64,000 bases of DNA from Thalassovita sp. (GCA_017792425.1 CP051233.1:1-64000); one strand, 5' to 3'. Shown: positions 41,602 to 50,892, counted from the first letter of the stretch. Program-made: numbers and translations. Notes: a model not told the origin generated them from the letters alone.

Positions 41602-42387
41602 TCAGAAACCCTCGGTGTCTATGTCTTCTGGGGAAATATAAGAGTCCTCGTTCACGATTCCCAGTTCGTGACGGCGGTTTTGCAGGTACATCAGGCGACC
41701 CTGCGCATAGCTGTCGGCGCTGTCGTACAGGATCGAATCCACCAGATCGCCATAGCGGCCACGGTCACCGACGCGGGCAGTGATTTCCGCGGCCTTGCCG
41801 ATGGCGCTTTCGCGCGGGGGCAGCACATAGCTGAGCGGGTTGGTGAACAGGTCCACGACCTTGCCGGCAGCGTCGCGTTCGTTCGACGGGCCGACGAAGG
41901 GCAATTCCACATAGGCGCCTTCGGGGGCGCCCCAGACGTGCAGGGTTTCGCCGAAATCGGAATCGTCAGGGTAGACGCCCAGATCGGCCGCGGGATCAAA
42001 CAACCCGCCAAAGCCCAGCGTCACGTTCAGCACGAAGCGCGACAGGTTGCGGGTGGCCCCGCCCAGATCGCCTTGCAGCAGATGGTTTACCATGCTGGAC
42101 GGTTCGCCGAGGTTATGGGCGAAATTGCCAACGCTGGTGGCGATGTCATCCGGCACGACCTTGACATAGCCCTGACCGGCGGGGCGCAGCAGGGTGCGGT
42201 CCAGCGTACGGTTCAATTCGTGCGTATCGCGGTTCACGGATTCGTAGGGGTCGAACACCTGGCCTGCCGGGTGATCGGGGCCGGGTGTTGTGCAGGCCGA
42301 CAGGGCCGCCGTGGCAAGAAACCCGGCGATGGCTATTGTAGAACGCAATTTGGAATTGTAACGCTGTACCGGCACGTAATTTTCCAA
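41602..42387 (-). CDS. mlaA: MlaA (VacJ) outer-membrane lipoprotein
   Basis: The 261-residue lipoprotein has a signal sequence ending in a lipobox (ATAALSAC, Cys at 32) and the VacJ domain: DPYESVNRDTHELNRTLDR, NFAHNLGEPSSMVNHLLQGD, GFGGLFDPAADLGV and ETLHVWGAPEGAYVELPFVG (shown as separate pieces). It extracts misplaced phospholipids from the outer leaflet and hands them to MlaC, its operon partner. Confidence 0.94.
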   Translation of the reverse strand: MENYVPVQRYNSKLRSTIAIAGFLATAALSACTTPGPDHPAGQVFDPYESVNRDTHELNRTLDRTLLRPAGQGYVKVVPDDIATSVGNFAHNLGEPSSMVNHLLQGDLGGATRNLSRFVLNVTLGFGGLFDPAADLGVYPDDSDFGETLHVWGAPEGAYVELPFVGPSNERDAAGKVVDLFTNPLSYVLPPRESAIGKAAEITARVGDRGRYGDLVDSILYDSADSYAQGRLMYLQNRRHELGIVNEDSYISPEDIDTEGF

Positions 42388-42551
42388 TGTCTGAATTCAG
42401 GTGGTCTATTTAGTCGAGTTCTATGCGAAACCCACCCGTCCCGGAAGGGCGGGCGTCCGTCTGTGGCAGAATAGCGACAGCAGGGCGCAGGGATTCGCCG
42501 ACAAAATGGCGCGAATTTGATCGCAGGCAGGACCAGGACGGAACGACACGC

Positions 42552-44285
42552 ATGAAAAACCCAAGACTGGAAGCGGGCAAGGATGAACTGCGCGCCGCAC
42601 GGAACCAGAGCAAGGGCCTGTATCTGGCCGTCGCGGCCTTTAGCTTTATCGTCAACCTGCTGATGCTGACCGGCCCGCTGTACATGCTGCAGGTCTATGA
42701 CCGGGTGTTGGGCAGCCGGTCGTTGGAAACGCTGCTGGGCCTGACCCTGATCGTGGCCTTCCTGTACGGGATGATGGGCCTGCTGGACCATTCCCGCGCC
42801 CGCGTGATGGCGCGGGTGGGGTCGCGGTTCCAGGCCCGGCTGGACCAGCGGGTGTTTGACGCGGTGATCCGCAAATCCGCCGTGTCGCCGGACGAATTCA
42901 GCAATACCGGGCTGCGTGACCTGGAATCGATCCAGCGGTTGCTGATCGCGCCGGCATTGATGGCGATCTTTGATCTGCCGTGGACGCCGCTGTTCCTGTT
43001 CGGGATCATGCTGTTCCACCCGTGGCTGGGGATCCTGGCGATTTGCGGCGGGACGCTGCTGATCGTGCTGGCGGTGCTGAACCAAGCCACCACCCGGCGG
43101 CCCATCGCCAAGGCCAACAGCGCCGTCGTCCTGTCCGAAAGCATTTCCGGCCAGATGATCAACGAGGCCGAGATGGTGCAATCCATGGGAATGCGCGACG
43201 CATCATTCCACCGCTGGCAAAAGGCCCGCAACGATGCGCTGGGGCAATCGCTGGCGGCGTCGGATACCGGCGGGCTGTACAGCGTGATGACCAAGACGTT
43301 TCGCCTGTTCCTGCAATCGGCGATGCTGGGGCTGGGCGCCTATCTGGTGTTGCAGAACGAACTGACCCCGGGCGCGATGATCGCCGGGTCCATCCTGCTG
43401 GGCCGCGCACTGGCGCCGGTGGAACTGCTGATCGGCCAATGGCCGCTGTTCCAGCGCGCAATCAAGGGCTGGGAGAATCTGGCCGTACTGCTGGGCACCG
43501 TCCAGCCCGAAGAAAAGCGCACGCCGCTGCCGACTCCCAAGGCCCTGCTGGAGGTACAGCAATTGACGGTGGTGCCGCCGGGGCAGTCGCAGGCGACGCT
43601 GCGGATGCTGAACTTTACCGTGCAGCCCGGGCAGGCGGTGGGGGTGATCGGCACCTCGGGCGCGGGGAAATCCACGCTGGCGCGGGCGCTGACCGGGCTG
43701 TGGCGGCCCGCCGGGGGCAAGATCCGGCTGGATGGCGCGGCGCTGGAACAATACGAACCCTCGGTGCTGGGCCAGTTGATCGGCTATCTGCCGCAGCGGG
43801 TGGAACTGTTTGATGGCACGATCGCTGAAAACATCGCGCGCCTGTCGCCCGAACCGGACCCGGCCAAGATCGTGGCCGCCGCCCGCAAGGCCGACGCGCA
43901 TGAAATGATTCTGAAGATGCCGGACGGCTATGACACCAGGGTATCCGCTTCTGGCGGGCGCCTGTCCGGCGGGCAGATCCAGCGCATCGGCCTGGCCCGC
44001 GCGATGTATTCCGACCCGGTGATCCTGGTGCTGGACGAACCGAACTCGAACCTGGACAACGAAGGCAGCCAGGCCCTGAACAACGCGATCAAGACCATGA
44101 AAGCCGAGGGAAAATCGGTGCTGATCATGGCCCACCGTCCGGCCGCGATCCAGCAATGCGACATGCTGCTGATGCTGGAGGGCGGCAATCTGCGGGCCTA
44201 TGGCCCCAAGGAAGAGGTGCTGCGGCAGGTGGTTCAGAACTTCAATCAGGTGGTGCGTGAAGGCGGCCAGGGAGGCGTGCAATGA
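42552..44285 (+). CDS. Type I secretion system permease/ATPase (PrtD-like)
   Basis: The 577-residue inner-membrane ABC exporter has a transmembrane part (about 20-310, LLMLTGPLYMLQVYDRVLGS) and a nucleotide-binding domain with Walker A GTSGAGKST, signature LSGGQIQRIGLARAM and Walker B VILVLDEPNSNLD. It lacks the C39 peptidase, so it belongs to the PrtD/AprD group that exports RTX-type proteins with C-terminal signals. The upstream in-frame extension was dropped because MKNPRLEAGKDEL is the natural N-terminus. No substrate or TolC gene is adjacent. Confidence 0.92.
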   Translation: MKNPRLEAGKDELRAARNQSKGLYLAVAAFSFIVNLLMLTGPLYMLQVYDRVLGSRSLETLLGLTLIVAFLYGMMGLLDHSRARVMARVGSRFQARLDQRVFDAVIRKSAVSPDEFSNTGLRDLESIQRLLIAPALMAIFDLPWTPLFLFGIMLFHPWLGILAICGGTLLIVLAVLNQATTRRPIAKANSAVVLSESISGQMINEAEMVQSMGMRDASFHRWQKARNDALGQSLAASDTGGLYSVMTKTFRLFLQSAMLGLGAYLVLQNELTPGAMIAGSILLGRALAPVELLIGQWPLFQRAIKGWENLAVLLGTVQPEEKRTPLPTPKALLEVQQLTVVPPGQSQATLRMLNFTVQPGQAVGVIGTSGAGKSTLARALTGLWRPAGGKIRLDGAALEQYEPSVLGQLIGYLPQRVELFDGTIAENIARLSPEPDPAKIVAAARKADAHEMILKMPDGYDTRVSASGGRLSGGQIQRIGLARAMYSDPVILVLDEPNSNLDNEGSQALNNAIKTMKAEGKSVLIMAHRPAAIQQCDMLLMLEGGNLRAYGPKEEVLRQVVQNFNQVVREGGQGGVQ

Positions 44286-45589
44286 ACGATCCGGTCAATT
44301 CCCGTTTCCCCGTGCGCATACCGCTGATGCTGGGGCTGATCACGCTGCTGGTGCTGGTGGGAGGCTTTGGCACCTGGGCATCGCTGGTTAATATTTCCGG
44401 GGCGGTCATCGCCTCGGGGCGGATCGAGGTAGAGCAGAACCGGCAGGTGGTTCAGCACCCCGATGGCGGCGTGGTCCAGGAAATCCTGGTGGACGAGGGT
44501 GATTTCGCCGACTCCGGCCAGTTGCTGTTGCGGCTGGACCCGACCGACCTGAAAACCGAACTGGCCATCGTCGAAGGGCAGCTTTTTGAACTCATGGCCC
44601 GCCGTGGCCGTCTGGAAGCAGAGCGCGATGGGCGGACCGTGGCGGATTTCGATCCCGTGGTGCTGGAAGTGGCGGCGCGCGATCCCCGCGTAGAGGCGCA
44701 GGTCGAGGGCCAGCGGCAATTGCTGGCGGCCCGCAGCGCGTCGATCACCAAGGAGATCGAGCAGTTGCAGAAGCGGCGGTCGCAGATCGTCAGTCAGATC
44801 GAAGGCGTGGACGCCCAGAGCGCGGCCCTGACCGAACAGCTGAACCTGATCCAGGAAGAGCTGACCAGTCAAAAGGCGCTGCTGGAAAAAGGCCTGGCGC
44901 AGGCGTCGCGGGTGCTGGCGCTGCAACGCGAGGCCGCTCGGCTGAGCGGTCAGGTCGGCGGGCTGAAATCGGACCGCGCACAGGCCGAGGGACGGATCAC
45001 CGAGATCGAGATCGAGATCCTGAAGATGGAGACCCGCCGCCGCGAGGAAGCCATCACTACGCTGCGCGACATGGAATACCGCGAACAGGAATCCGCCGAG
45101 AAGCGCCGCGCCATCCAGCAGAAACTGGACCGGCTGGACATCCGCGCGCCGGTGTCGGGTGTCGTCTATGGGCTACAGTTCCAGACCCCGCGTTCCGTCA
45201 TCAAGCCCGCCGACCCGGTGCTGTTCCTGGTGCCGCAGGACCGCCCGCTGGTGATCGCCGCGCAGGCCAGCCCGCTGCACGTTGACCAGATCTTTGTTGG
45301 GCAAGAGGTGACATTGCGGTTTTCGACCTTCGATCAGCGCCAGACCCCGGAATTGTTCGGCAAGGTCAGCCAGGTGTCGGCGGATGCTTTCACGGACGAG
45401 GCCACGGGCGGCAGTTACTACCGGGTGGAAATATCGGTGAACGAGGGCGAAATCGCCCGCCTGCCCGAAGGTAGCACGCTGTTGCCGGGTATGCCGGTGG
45501 AAACCTTCATCCGCACCAAGGACCGCACCCCGCTGGCCTATCTGCTGAAACCGCTGGCTGATTATTTCGCCAAGGCGTTCCGCGAATGA
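44282..45589 (+). CDS. HlyD-family type I secretion adaptor (PrtE-like)
   Basis: The 435-residue periplasmic adaptor has a single N-terminal membrane anchor (about 12-36), lipoyl-like halves (VVQHPDGGVVQEILVDEGD and RAPVSGVVYGLQFQTP), a long alpha-helical coiled-coil hairpin (about 95-290) and a beta-barrel region. It bridges the ABC exporter to an outer-membrane TolC encoded elsewhere. It overlaps the ABC gene by four bases. Confidence 0.93.
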   Translation: MNDPVNSRFPVRIPLMLGLITLLVLVGGFGTWASLVNISGAVIASGRIEVEQNRQVVQHPDGGVVQEILVDEGDFADSGQLLLRLDPTDLKTELAIVEGQLFELMARRGRLEAERDGRTVADFDPVVLEVAARDPRVEAQVEGQRQLLAARSASITKEIEQLQKRRSQIVSQIEGVDAQSAALTEQLNLIQEELTSQKALLEKGLAQASRVLALQREAARLSGQVGGLKSDRAQAEGRITEIEIEILKMETRRREEAITTLRDMEYREQESAEKRRAIQQKLDRLDIRAPVSGVVYGLQFQTPRSVIKPADPVLFLVPQDRPLVIAAQASPLHVDQIFVGQEVTLRFSTFDQRQTPELFGKVSQVSADAFTDEATGGSYYRVEISVNEGEIARLPEGSTLLPGMPVETFIRTKDRTPLAYLLKPLADYFAKAFRE

Positions 45590-45594
45590 CCCGC

Positions 45595-45628
45595 CCGGGC
45601 CGGATGCCGCAATCGCGCACCGGCCCGG
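45595..45628 (+). terminator. GC-rich hairpin after the type I secretion operon
   Basis: CCGGGCCGG and CCGGCCCGG form a 9-bp stem around a 16-base loop just after the adaptor gene. The following sequence CGTTTCCC is only weakly T-rich, so termination is likely but not certain. Confidence 0.55.
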
Positions 45629-45699
45629 CGTTTCCCGGTCTTTGCATTCGCCCCGACTGGCGCTAGCCTGCGCCGGAAACGAATGAACGGAGCCCACCC

Positions 45700-46164
45700 A
45701 TGACCGGAAAGATCGAAACCCGCCTGGCAGAGCTGGGCGTCACCTTGCCCGACGCCCCCGCCCCCGCCGCGAATTACGTGCCCTACGTGATCGCCGGTGA
45801 CATGGTCTACGTGTCCGGGCAGGTGTCCGCGAACGCGGGGGGATTCATCAAGGGCAAGGTCGGCGCGGACATGAGCACCGAACAGGGGGCCGACGCGGCC
45901 CGGTCCTGCGCGATCAGCCTGCTGGCGCAGTTGAAGGCGGCCTGCGGTGGTGATCTGGACCGGCTGGTGCGGGTGGTGAAGCTGGTGGGTTTCGTGAACT
46001 CGACCGCCGACTACGTGGACCAGCCCAAGGTGATCAACGGCGCGTCCGATTTCCTGGTGCAGGCGCTGGGGGACCAGGGACGCCACGCGCGATCCGCCGT
46101 ATCGGCGGCGGCGCTGCCGCTGGGCGTCGCGGTGGAAATCGAAGCGATCTTTCAGATCAGATGA
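45700..46164 (+). CDS. RidA family protein
   Basis: The 154-residue protein is of the YjgF/YER057c/UK114 (RidA) superfamily, whose best-known members hydrolyse reactive 2-aminoacrylate and imines. Motifs: VPYVIAGDMVYVSGQVS, VGADMSTEQGADAARSCA and the C-terminal ARSAVSAAALPLGVAVEIEA. The canonical catalytic Arg lies in GRHARSAVSAA. It is the longer 150-residue subgroup, whose activity is less certain. It overlaps the GDPD gene by four bases. Confidence 0.9.
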   Translation: MTGKIETRLAELGVTLPDAPAPAANYVPYVIAGDMVYVSGQVSANAGGFIKGKVGADMSTEQGADAARSCAISLLAQLKAACGGDLDRLVRVVKLVGFVNSTADYVDQPKVINGASDFLVQALGDQGRHARSAVSAAALPLGVAVEIEAIFQIR

Positions 46165-46925
46165 CCCTGCCCCCGGCCTTTCTGAAAGCACCGCTGGCGC
46201 ACCGGGCCTATCACGACAGCGCGGCCGGGCGGGTCGAGAATTCCGCCTCGGCCATTCGGGCGGCGATCAGCCATGGCTATGGGATAGAGATCGACCTGCA
46301 GCTTTCGGGCGACGGGCAGGCGATGGTGTTCCACGACTATGACCTGAAGCGGCTGACCGGCGAAACCGGCCCCGTGCAGCAGCGCAGCGCAGTGCAGTTG
46401 GGGCGGATCAGGCTAACCGGCGGGCATGACACCATCCCGACCTTTGCGCAGGTGCTGGACCTGGTCGCGGGCCGCGTGCCGCTGCTGGTGGAACTCAAGG
46501 ATCAGGACGGGGCGATGGGCGCCAATGTGGGGCGGCTGGAACACGCGGCGGCAGTGGCATTGCGCGGATATGACGGCCCGGTGGCGGTGATGTCGTTCAA
46601 CCCGCATTCCGTCCTGCAGATGGCCAAGCACGCGCCGGATGTGCCGCGCGGCCTGACCACCAGCGCCTATGCCCAGAAGGATTGGCAACTGCTGCCCACG
46701 GGCACGCGCGACCGGCTGCGCGACATCCCGGATTACGATTCGGTCGGGGCCTGTTTCATCAGCCACGAGGCGGCGGACCTGTCCCGGCCCCGCGTCGCGG
46801 ACCTGAAGCGGCGCGGCGCAGATGTGCTGTGCTGGACCATCCGATCGGCAGCAGCAGAGGCAGAGGCCCGCAAGGTGGCCGACAATGTCACCTTCGAAGG
46901 CTACGCGGCGGCGATCCCGGCTTGA
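46161..46925 (+). CDS. Glycerophosphodiester phosphodiesterase family protein
   Basis: The 254-residue TIM-barrel enzyme hydrolyses glycerophosphodiesters to glycerol 3-phosphate and an alcohol. Catalytic pattern: HRAYHDSAAGRVENSASAI (His-Arg, Glu-Asn), YGIEIDLQLS (Glu-x-Asp) and MVFHDYDLKRLT (second His). No signal peptide, so it acts in the cytosol. Coupled to the RidA gene and followed by a FemAB-like gene. Confidence 0.9.
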   Translation: MTLPPAFLKAPLAHRAYHDSAAGRVENSASAIRAAISHGYGIEIDLQLSGDGQAMVFHDYDLKRLTGETGPVQQRSAVQLGRIRLTGGHDTIPTFAQVLDLVAGRVPLLVELKDQDGAMGANVGRLEHAAAVALRGYDGPVAVMSFNPHSVLQMAKHAPDVPRGLTTSAYAQKDWQLLPTGTRDRLRDIPDYDSVGACFISHEAADLSRPRVADLKRRGADVLCWTIRSAAAEAEARKVADNVTFEGYAAAIPA

Positions 46926-46939
46926 TCCCCGCGGCCCGC

Positions 46940-46956
46940 GCCCCAGATACTGGGGC
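46940..46956. repeat. Short palindromic hairpin in spacer
   Basis: GCCCCAG-ATA-CTGGGGC forms a 7-bp stem in the 52-base gap before the FemAB-like gene. The CCCAGATAC core resembles CCAAATAC in intergenic elements near 48485 and 50893, and the three may be related. Confidence 0.4.
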
Positions 46957-46977
46957 CAGTGGCGAAAGGACGGCAAG

Positions 46978-48153
46978 GTGGAAGAAACCATCGAGATTCA
47001 GGTGCTTGGCAGCCTGGCGCAGATCGACCCGGCCGCGTGGGACGCTTGCGCGCGCGCGGGGGATGGCCGCGCCCCCGACCCGTTCACCACCCACCGTTTC
47101 CTGTCGGCGCTGGAGGACAGCGGATCTGTTGGCCCCGGCACCGGCTGGCAGCCGCGCCACCTGGCGGCCTATGCGGGCGACCGGCTGATCGCCTGCGCGC
47201 CAATGTACGCCAAATCCCACAGCCAGGGGGAATACGTTTTCGATCATTCCTGGGCGCATGCCTTTGAACGGGCGGGCGGGCGGTATTATCCGAAGCTGCA
47301 GATCGCAGTGCCTTTCACCCCGGTCACAGGCCCACGCCTGCTGACCCTGCCGGGCCTGGAAACGACCGGCCAGTCAGCGCTGGTACAGGGGGCGGTGCAA
47401 CTTGCCGCCGACAATGGTGTCAGTTCGCTGCACGTCACCTTTTGCACGGGGTCCGAAGCCGAGGCAGGCCGGCAGATGGGGCTGATGCACCGCACCGGGC
47501 AACAGTTCCATTGGCTGAACCGGGGCTACGCGACGTTTGGCGAATTCCTGTCGGACCTGTCTTCGCGCAAGCGCAAGGCGATCCGCAAAGAACGCCGCAC
47601 CGCGCAAGGTTTCGGCGGGGAGCTGCGCCAATTGACGGGCGACGACCTGAAACCGCAGCATTGGGATGCCTTCTGGACCTTCTACCAGGACACCGGGGCG
47701 CGCAAATGGGGCAGCCCCTACCTGACACGGGACTTCTTTGACCGGGTCCACCAGACCCTGCGCGACGACGTGCTGCTGGTGCTGGCCGAACGCGATGGAC
47801 AGCCCGTTGCCGGGGCGCTGAACTTCGTCGGGGCGGACACGCTGTTCGGGCGCTACTGGGGCTGCGTCGAAGATCACCCCTGCCTGCACTTCGAAGCGTG
47901 CTATTATCAGGCCATGGACTTTGCCATCGCGCGGGGACTGCAAAAGATCGAGGCCGGCGCGCAAGGCGAACACAAACTGGCCCGCGGCTATTTGCCGGTT
48001 CAGACCCACTCGCTGCACTGGGTGGCCGATCCGGGGTTCGCCCGCGCGGTGGAACAGTTCCTGGTGGCCGAACGCAAGGCCGTGACCGAGGATATCGCGA
48101 TCCTGACGGACTACGGCCCGTTCAGGAAAACGCAAACGGAGGATGACGCATGA
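46978..48153 (+). CDS. FemAB/GNAT-like protein (COG3146 type)
   Basis: The 391-residue protein belongs to the group often named peptidogalycan biosynthesis or GNAT acetyltransferase. Family segments: SHSQGEYVFDHSWAHAFERAG (part), YYPKLQIAVPFTPVTGPRLL (part), SSRKRKAIRKERR, FYQDTGARKWGSPYLTRDFF (part) and GAQGEHKLARGYLPVQTHSLHW (part). The reaction is unknown. It starts with GTG, supported by AAAGGA eight bases upstream. It overlaps the pterin dehydratase gene. Confidence 0.85.
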   Translation: MEETIEIQVLGSLAQIDPAAWDACARAGDGRAPDPFTTHRFLSALEDSGSVGPGTGWQPRHLAAYAGDRLIACAPMYAKSHSQGEYVFDHSWAHAFERAGGRYYPKLQIAVPFTPVTGPRLLTLPGLETTGQSALVQGAVQLAADNGVSSLHVTFCTGSEAEAGRQMGLMHRTGQQFHWLNRGYATFGEFLSDLSSRKRKAIRKERRTAQGFGGELRQLTGDDLKPQHWDAFWTFYQDTGARKWGSPYLTRDFFDRVHQTLRDDVLLVLAERDGQPVAGALNFVGADTLFGRYWGCVEDHPCLHFEACYYQAMDFAIARGLQKIEAGAQGEHKLARGYLPVQTHSLHWVADPGFARAVEQFLVAERKAVTEDIAILTDYGPFRKTQTEDDA

Positions 48154-48452
48154 CCGAGAAACTGAGCGACACCGGGCGCAAGACCATGCTGGAACCGCTG
48201 CTGGCCGCAGGCTGGCGGCTGCTGGACGGGCGCGATGCGATCATCCGCACCTATGAATTCACCGATTTCACCGAGGCTTTCGCCTTCATGACCCGCGCCG
48301 CGCTGTGGGCGGAAAAATGGAACCACCACCCGGAATGGACCAACGTCTGGAACAAGGTCACCGTTACCCTGACGACCCATGACGTGGGCGGGCTCAGTTC
48401 CCAGGACGTGAAACTGGCGCGCAAGCTGGACCAGCTGACAACGGGACACTGA
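48150..48452 (+). CDS. phhB: 4a-hydroxytetrahydrobiopterin dehydratase
   Basis: The 100-residue PCD/DCoH enzyme dehydrates 4a-hydroxytetrahydropterin, recycling the cofactor of phenylalanine hydroxylase or serving pterin metabolism. The active-site pattern EKWNHHPEWTNVWNKVTVTL and TTHDVGGLSSQDVKLA is complete. It overlaps the upstream gene by four bases. No phenylalanine hydroxylase gene is nearby. Confidence 0.93.
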   Translation: MTEKLSDTGRKTMLEPLLAAGWRLLDGRDAIIRTYEFTDFTEAFAFMTRAALWAEKWNHHPEWTNVWNKVTVTLTTHDVGGLSSQDVKLARKLDQLTTGH

Positions 48453-48456
48453 AAAA

Positions 48457-48478
48457 CCGCGCCGGTCGCCCGGCGCGG
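48457..48478 (+). terminator. Terminator of the ridA-phhB operon
   Basis: CCGCGCCGG-TCGC-CCGGCGCGG forms a perfect 9-bp stem shortly after the stop, followed by CCCTTGCTTT. Confidence 0.7.
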
Positions 48479-48484
48479 CCCTTG

Positions 48485-48515
48485 CTTTCATCTTGCCCCA
48501 AATACTCATTGCGCG
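48485..48515 (+). repeat. Intergenic element, CCAAATAC type
   Basis: CTTTCATCTTGCCCCAAATA and following bases resemble the element at 50893-50972 (TTCTTGGTCCAAATACCCC). Such sequences recur downstream of genes in Rhodobacteraceae as I remember them. Only the AT-containing core is clear here. Confidence 0.4.
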
Positions 48516-48545
48516 CCCGTCCAAGGCGCACAACGCCGGGCAGGC

Positions 48546-49031
48546 TCAGATCGCGTCCAGCAGCGCCTCTCCGCTCGAGGTTTCGCAGCCGCGGGTGGTT
48601 TCGGGGTGGAACACCTTCACCACGCCGTCCTCGACATACATCGCATAGCGGCGCGAACGGCCGTAGAAACCCACCGCTTCGGCATCAAAGCTCTGGCCGA
48701 TGGCGCGGGCAAAGCTGCCGTCGCCATCCGACAGGCAGGCGATGCCCGCCTTGTCCGCGCCGGTCGATTCCGACCAGCGTTTCAACACGAAGGGATCGTT
48801 CACCGCGACGCAGATGATTTCATCCACGCCCTTGGCGGCAAAGGCGTCCTTGGTGCGGATGAAGCTGGGCATATGCGCCACGTCGCAGGTATTCGAGTAC
48901 GCCCCCGGCACCGCGAACAGCACCACCTTGCGGCCGTCCAGCTTTTCCTTCAGCGAAACGGTCTTTGGCCCTTCGCTGGTCATCAACAGAAGGTTTGCGT
49001 CAGGCAGACGATCACCAACAGCTACAGTCAT
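48546..49031 (-). CDS. Peroxiredoxin (Prx5 type)
   Basis: The 161-residue thiol peroxidase has a Prx5/redoxin fold: VVLFAVPGAYSNTCDVAHMPSF with the peroxidatic Cys49 after a PxxxT-like region. Further cysteines are in ACLSDGDG and TRGCETSSGE. It reduces peroxides with thioredoxin or glutathione/glutaredoxin. The start MTVAVGDRLPD was chosen; the upstream frame is not coding. It is divergent from the flavoprotein gene. Confidence 0.93.
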   Translation of the reverse strand: MTVAVGDRLPDANLLLMTSEGPKTVSLKEKLDGRKVVLFAVPGAYSNTCDVAHMPSFIRTKDAFAAKGVDEIICVAVNDPFVLKRWSESTGADKAGIACLSDGDGSFARAIGQSFDAEAVGFYGRSRRYAMYVEDGVVKVFHPETTRGCETSSGEALLDAI

Positions 49032-49123
49032 ACAGAAATCCCTTGTCCTTGATTGCGTTTCCCGTTCGCCAGCATATAGGCTGCGCCTCGGGGCGGACCA
49101 GAGGAAACTCGAAGGTAGCAGAC

Positions 49124-50332
49124 ATGAAAAACGTGGTGGTTGTCGGGGCCGGGCAGGCCGGGGCGTCATTGGTGGCGCGGTTGCGTGCAAAGGGGTTCGA
49201 GGGCGCGATCACCCTGATCGGCGCGGAACCCGTGCCGCCCTACCAGCGCCCCCCCCTGTCCAAGAAATACCTGCTGGGCGAGATGGACCTGGAACGGCTG
49301 TTCCTGCGCCCGCTGACCTTCTACGACGAACAGGGAATCACCCTGCGCCTGAACACCAGGGTGGACGCGCTTGACCGCGCCGCCAAAGAGGTGGTGATCG
49401 GCGCGGAACGTATCCCCTATGACGCGCTGGTGCTGACCACGGGTTCAGCACCACGCCGCCTGCCCGCCGCGATCGGCGGCGAATTGCAGGGGGTTCATAC
49501 CGTCCGCGATCTGGCCGATGTGGACGCGATGGCGCCCGCGTTTCGCGATGGTGCGCATGTGCTGATCGTCGGTGGCGGCTATATCGGGCTGGAAGCGGCG
49601 GCGGTGGCGGCGTCCAAGGGGCTGAAGGTCACGCTGGTGGAAATGGCGGACCGCATCCTGCAACGGGTCGCATCGCCCGAAACCAGCGACTATTTCCGCG
49701 ATCTGCACCGGTCGTACGGGGTGGACATCCGCGAAGGCGTTGGGCTGGACCGCCTGACCGGCGATAGCTGCGTCTCCGGGGCGCGGCTGACGGATGGTTC
49801 CGAGCTTTCGGTGGATTTCGTCATTGTCGGTGTCGGCATCACCCCCGCCACGGATCTGGCGGACGCCGCCGGGCTGGCACTGGACAACGGTATCAAGACC
49901 GACGAACTGGGCCGCACCAGCGATCCGGCGATCTGGGCGGCGGGGGACTGCGCATCTTTCCCCCACAGGGGCGGGCGCATCCGGCTGGAATCGGTGCCCA
50001 ACGCCATCGACCAAGCGGAATGCGTGGCGGACAACCTGCTGGGCGCGGGCAAACCTTACGTGCCGCAGCCGTGGTTCTGGTCGGACCAGTATGACGTGAA
50101 GCTGCAGATCGCCGGGCTGAACACCGGCTATGACCGCGTGATCACCCGCACGGGGGACAAGCCCGGCGCGGTGTCCTTCTGGTATTTCGCCGGGGACAGG
50201 CTGCTGGCCGTGGACGCGGCCAATGACGCGCGCGCCTACATGATCGGCAAACGGCTGATCGACGGCGGCAAATCCCCCGATCCCGCGCTGATCGCCGCCC
50301 CCGCGACCGACCTGAAATCGTTGCTGGCATGA
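49124..50332 (+). CDS. FAD-dependent ferredoxin/rubredoxin reductase-type oxidoreductase
   Basis: The 402-residue flavoprotein passes electrons from NAD(P)H to a ferredoxin-like partner. FAD motif VVVVGAGQAGASLVARL, NAD(P) motif VLIVGGGYIGLEAAAVA, the YQRPPLSKKYLLGEM segment and the second FAD motif IWAAGDCASF are clear; the C-terminal reductase domain (YVPQPWFWSDQYDVKLQIAG, in part) marks the CamA/ThcD family. No ferredoxin or P450 gene is adjacent, so the partner is unknown. Overlaps rsmD by four bases. Confidence 0.92.
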   Translation: MKNVVVVGAGQAGASLVARLRAKGFEGAITLIGAEPVPPYQRPPLSKKYLLGEMDLERLFLRPLTFYDEQGITLRLNTRVDALDRAAKEVVIGAERIPYDALVLTTGSAPRRLPAAIGGELQGVHTVRDLADVDAMAPAFRDGAHVLIVGGGYIGLEAAAVAASKGLKVTLVEMADRILQRVASPETSDYFRDLHRSYGVDIREGVGLDRLTGDSCVSGARLTDGSELSVDFVIVGVGITPATDLADAAGLALDNGIKTDELGRTSDPAIWAAGDCASFPHRGGRIRLESVPNAIDQAECVADNLLGAGKPYVPQPWFWSDQYDVKLQIAGLNTGYDRVITRTGDKPGAVSFWYFAGDRLLAVDAANDARAYMIGKRLIDGGKSPDPALIAAPATDLKSLLA

Positions 50333-50886
50333 GGATCGTCGCAGGGGCGTTCAAGGGCCGGGCGCTGGCCTCGGTCGGCAAGGGCGATCCTGGCGCGCAT
50401 CTGCGCCCGACAACGGACCGTACCCGCGAAAGCCTGTTCAACATGCTGTCCGGCGGGCGGTTCGGAGACCCGATCACCGACGCGCGGGTGCTGGACCTGT
50501 TCGCCGGGACAGGCGCACTGGGGCTGGAATCGCTGTCGCGTGGCGCAGCCCATGTCACCTTTGTCGACGATGGCAACAAGGCGAACGCGCTGATCCGTGA
50601 AAACATCCGTATCTGCGGCGCGACAGACCGGACAAGGCTCATCCGCCGCGACGCCCGCAAACTGCCACTGAACCCGGACGCGCCCTATGACCTGGTCTTC
50701 CTCGACCCGCCCTATGCCAAGGGCCTGGGCGAGGTCGCCCTGCAGGCCGCCTTATCCGGCAACTGGATCGCCGAAAATGCCCTGATCGTGTGGGAGGACA
50801 GCGCCCCTATCGCCCCGCCCGAGGCGCTGACCCTGCTGGAAGCACGCAAATACGGCGACACCACGATTTCCATCCTGGAAACCTGA
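50329..50886 (+). CDS. rsmD: 16S rRNA (guanine(966)-N2)-methyltransferase RsmD
   Basis: The 185-residue SAM-dependent enzyme methylates G966 of 16S rRNA. Landmarks: MRIVAGAFKGRAL, RPTTDRTRESLFNML, SAM motif VLDLFAGTGALGLESLSRGA (in part) and the catalytic FLDPPYAKG. Coupled to the upstream flavoprotein gene by ATGA. Confidence 0.95.
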   Translation: MRIVAGAFKGRALASVGKGDPGAHLRPTTDRTRESLFNMLSGGRFGDPITDARVLDLFAGTGALGLESLSRGAAHVTFVDDGNKANALIRENIRICGATDRTRLIRRDARKLPLNPDAPYDLVFLDPPYAKGLGEVALQAALSGNWIAENALIVWEDSAPIAPPEALTLLEARKYGDTTISILET

Positions 50887-50892
50887 CAGCGG

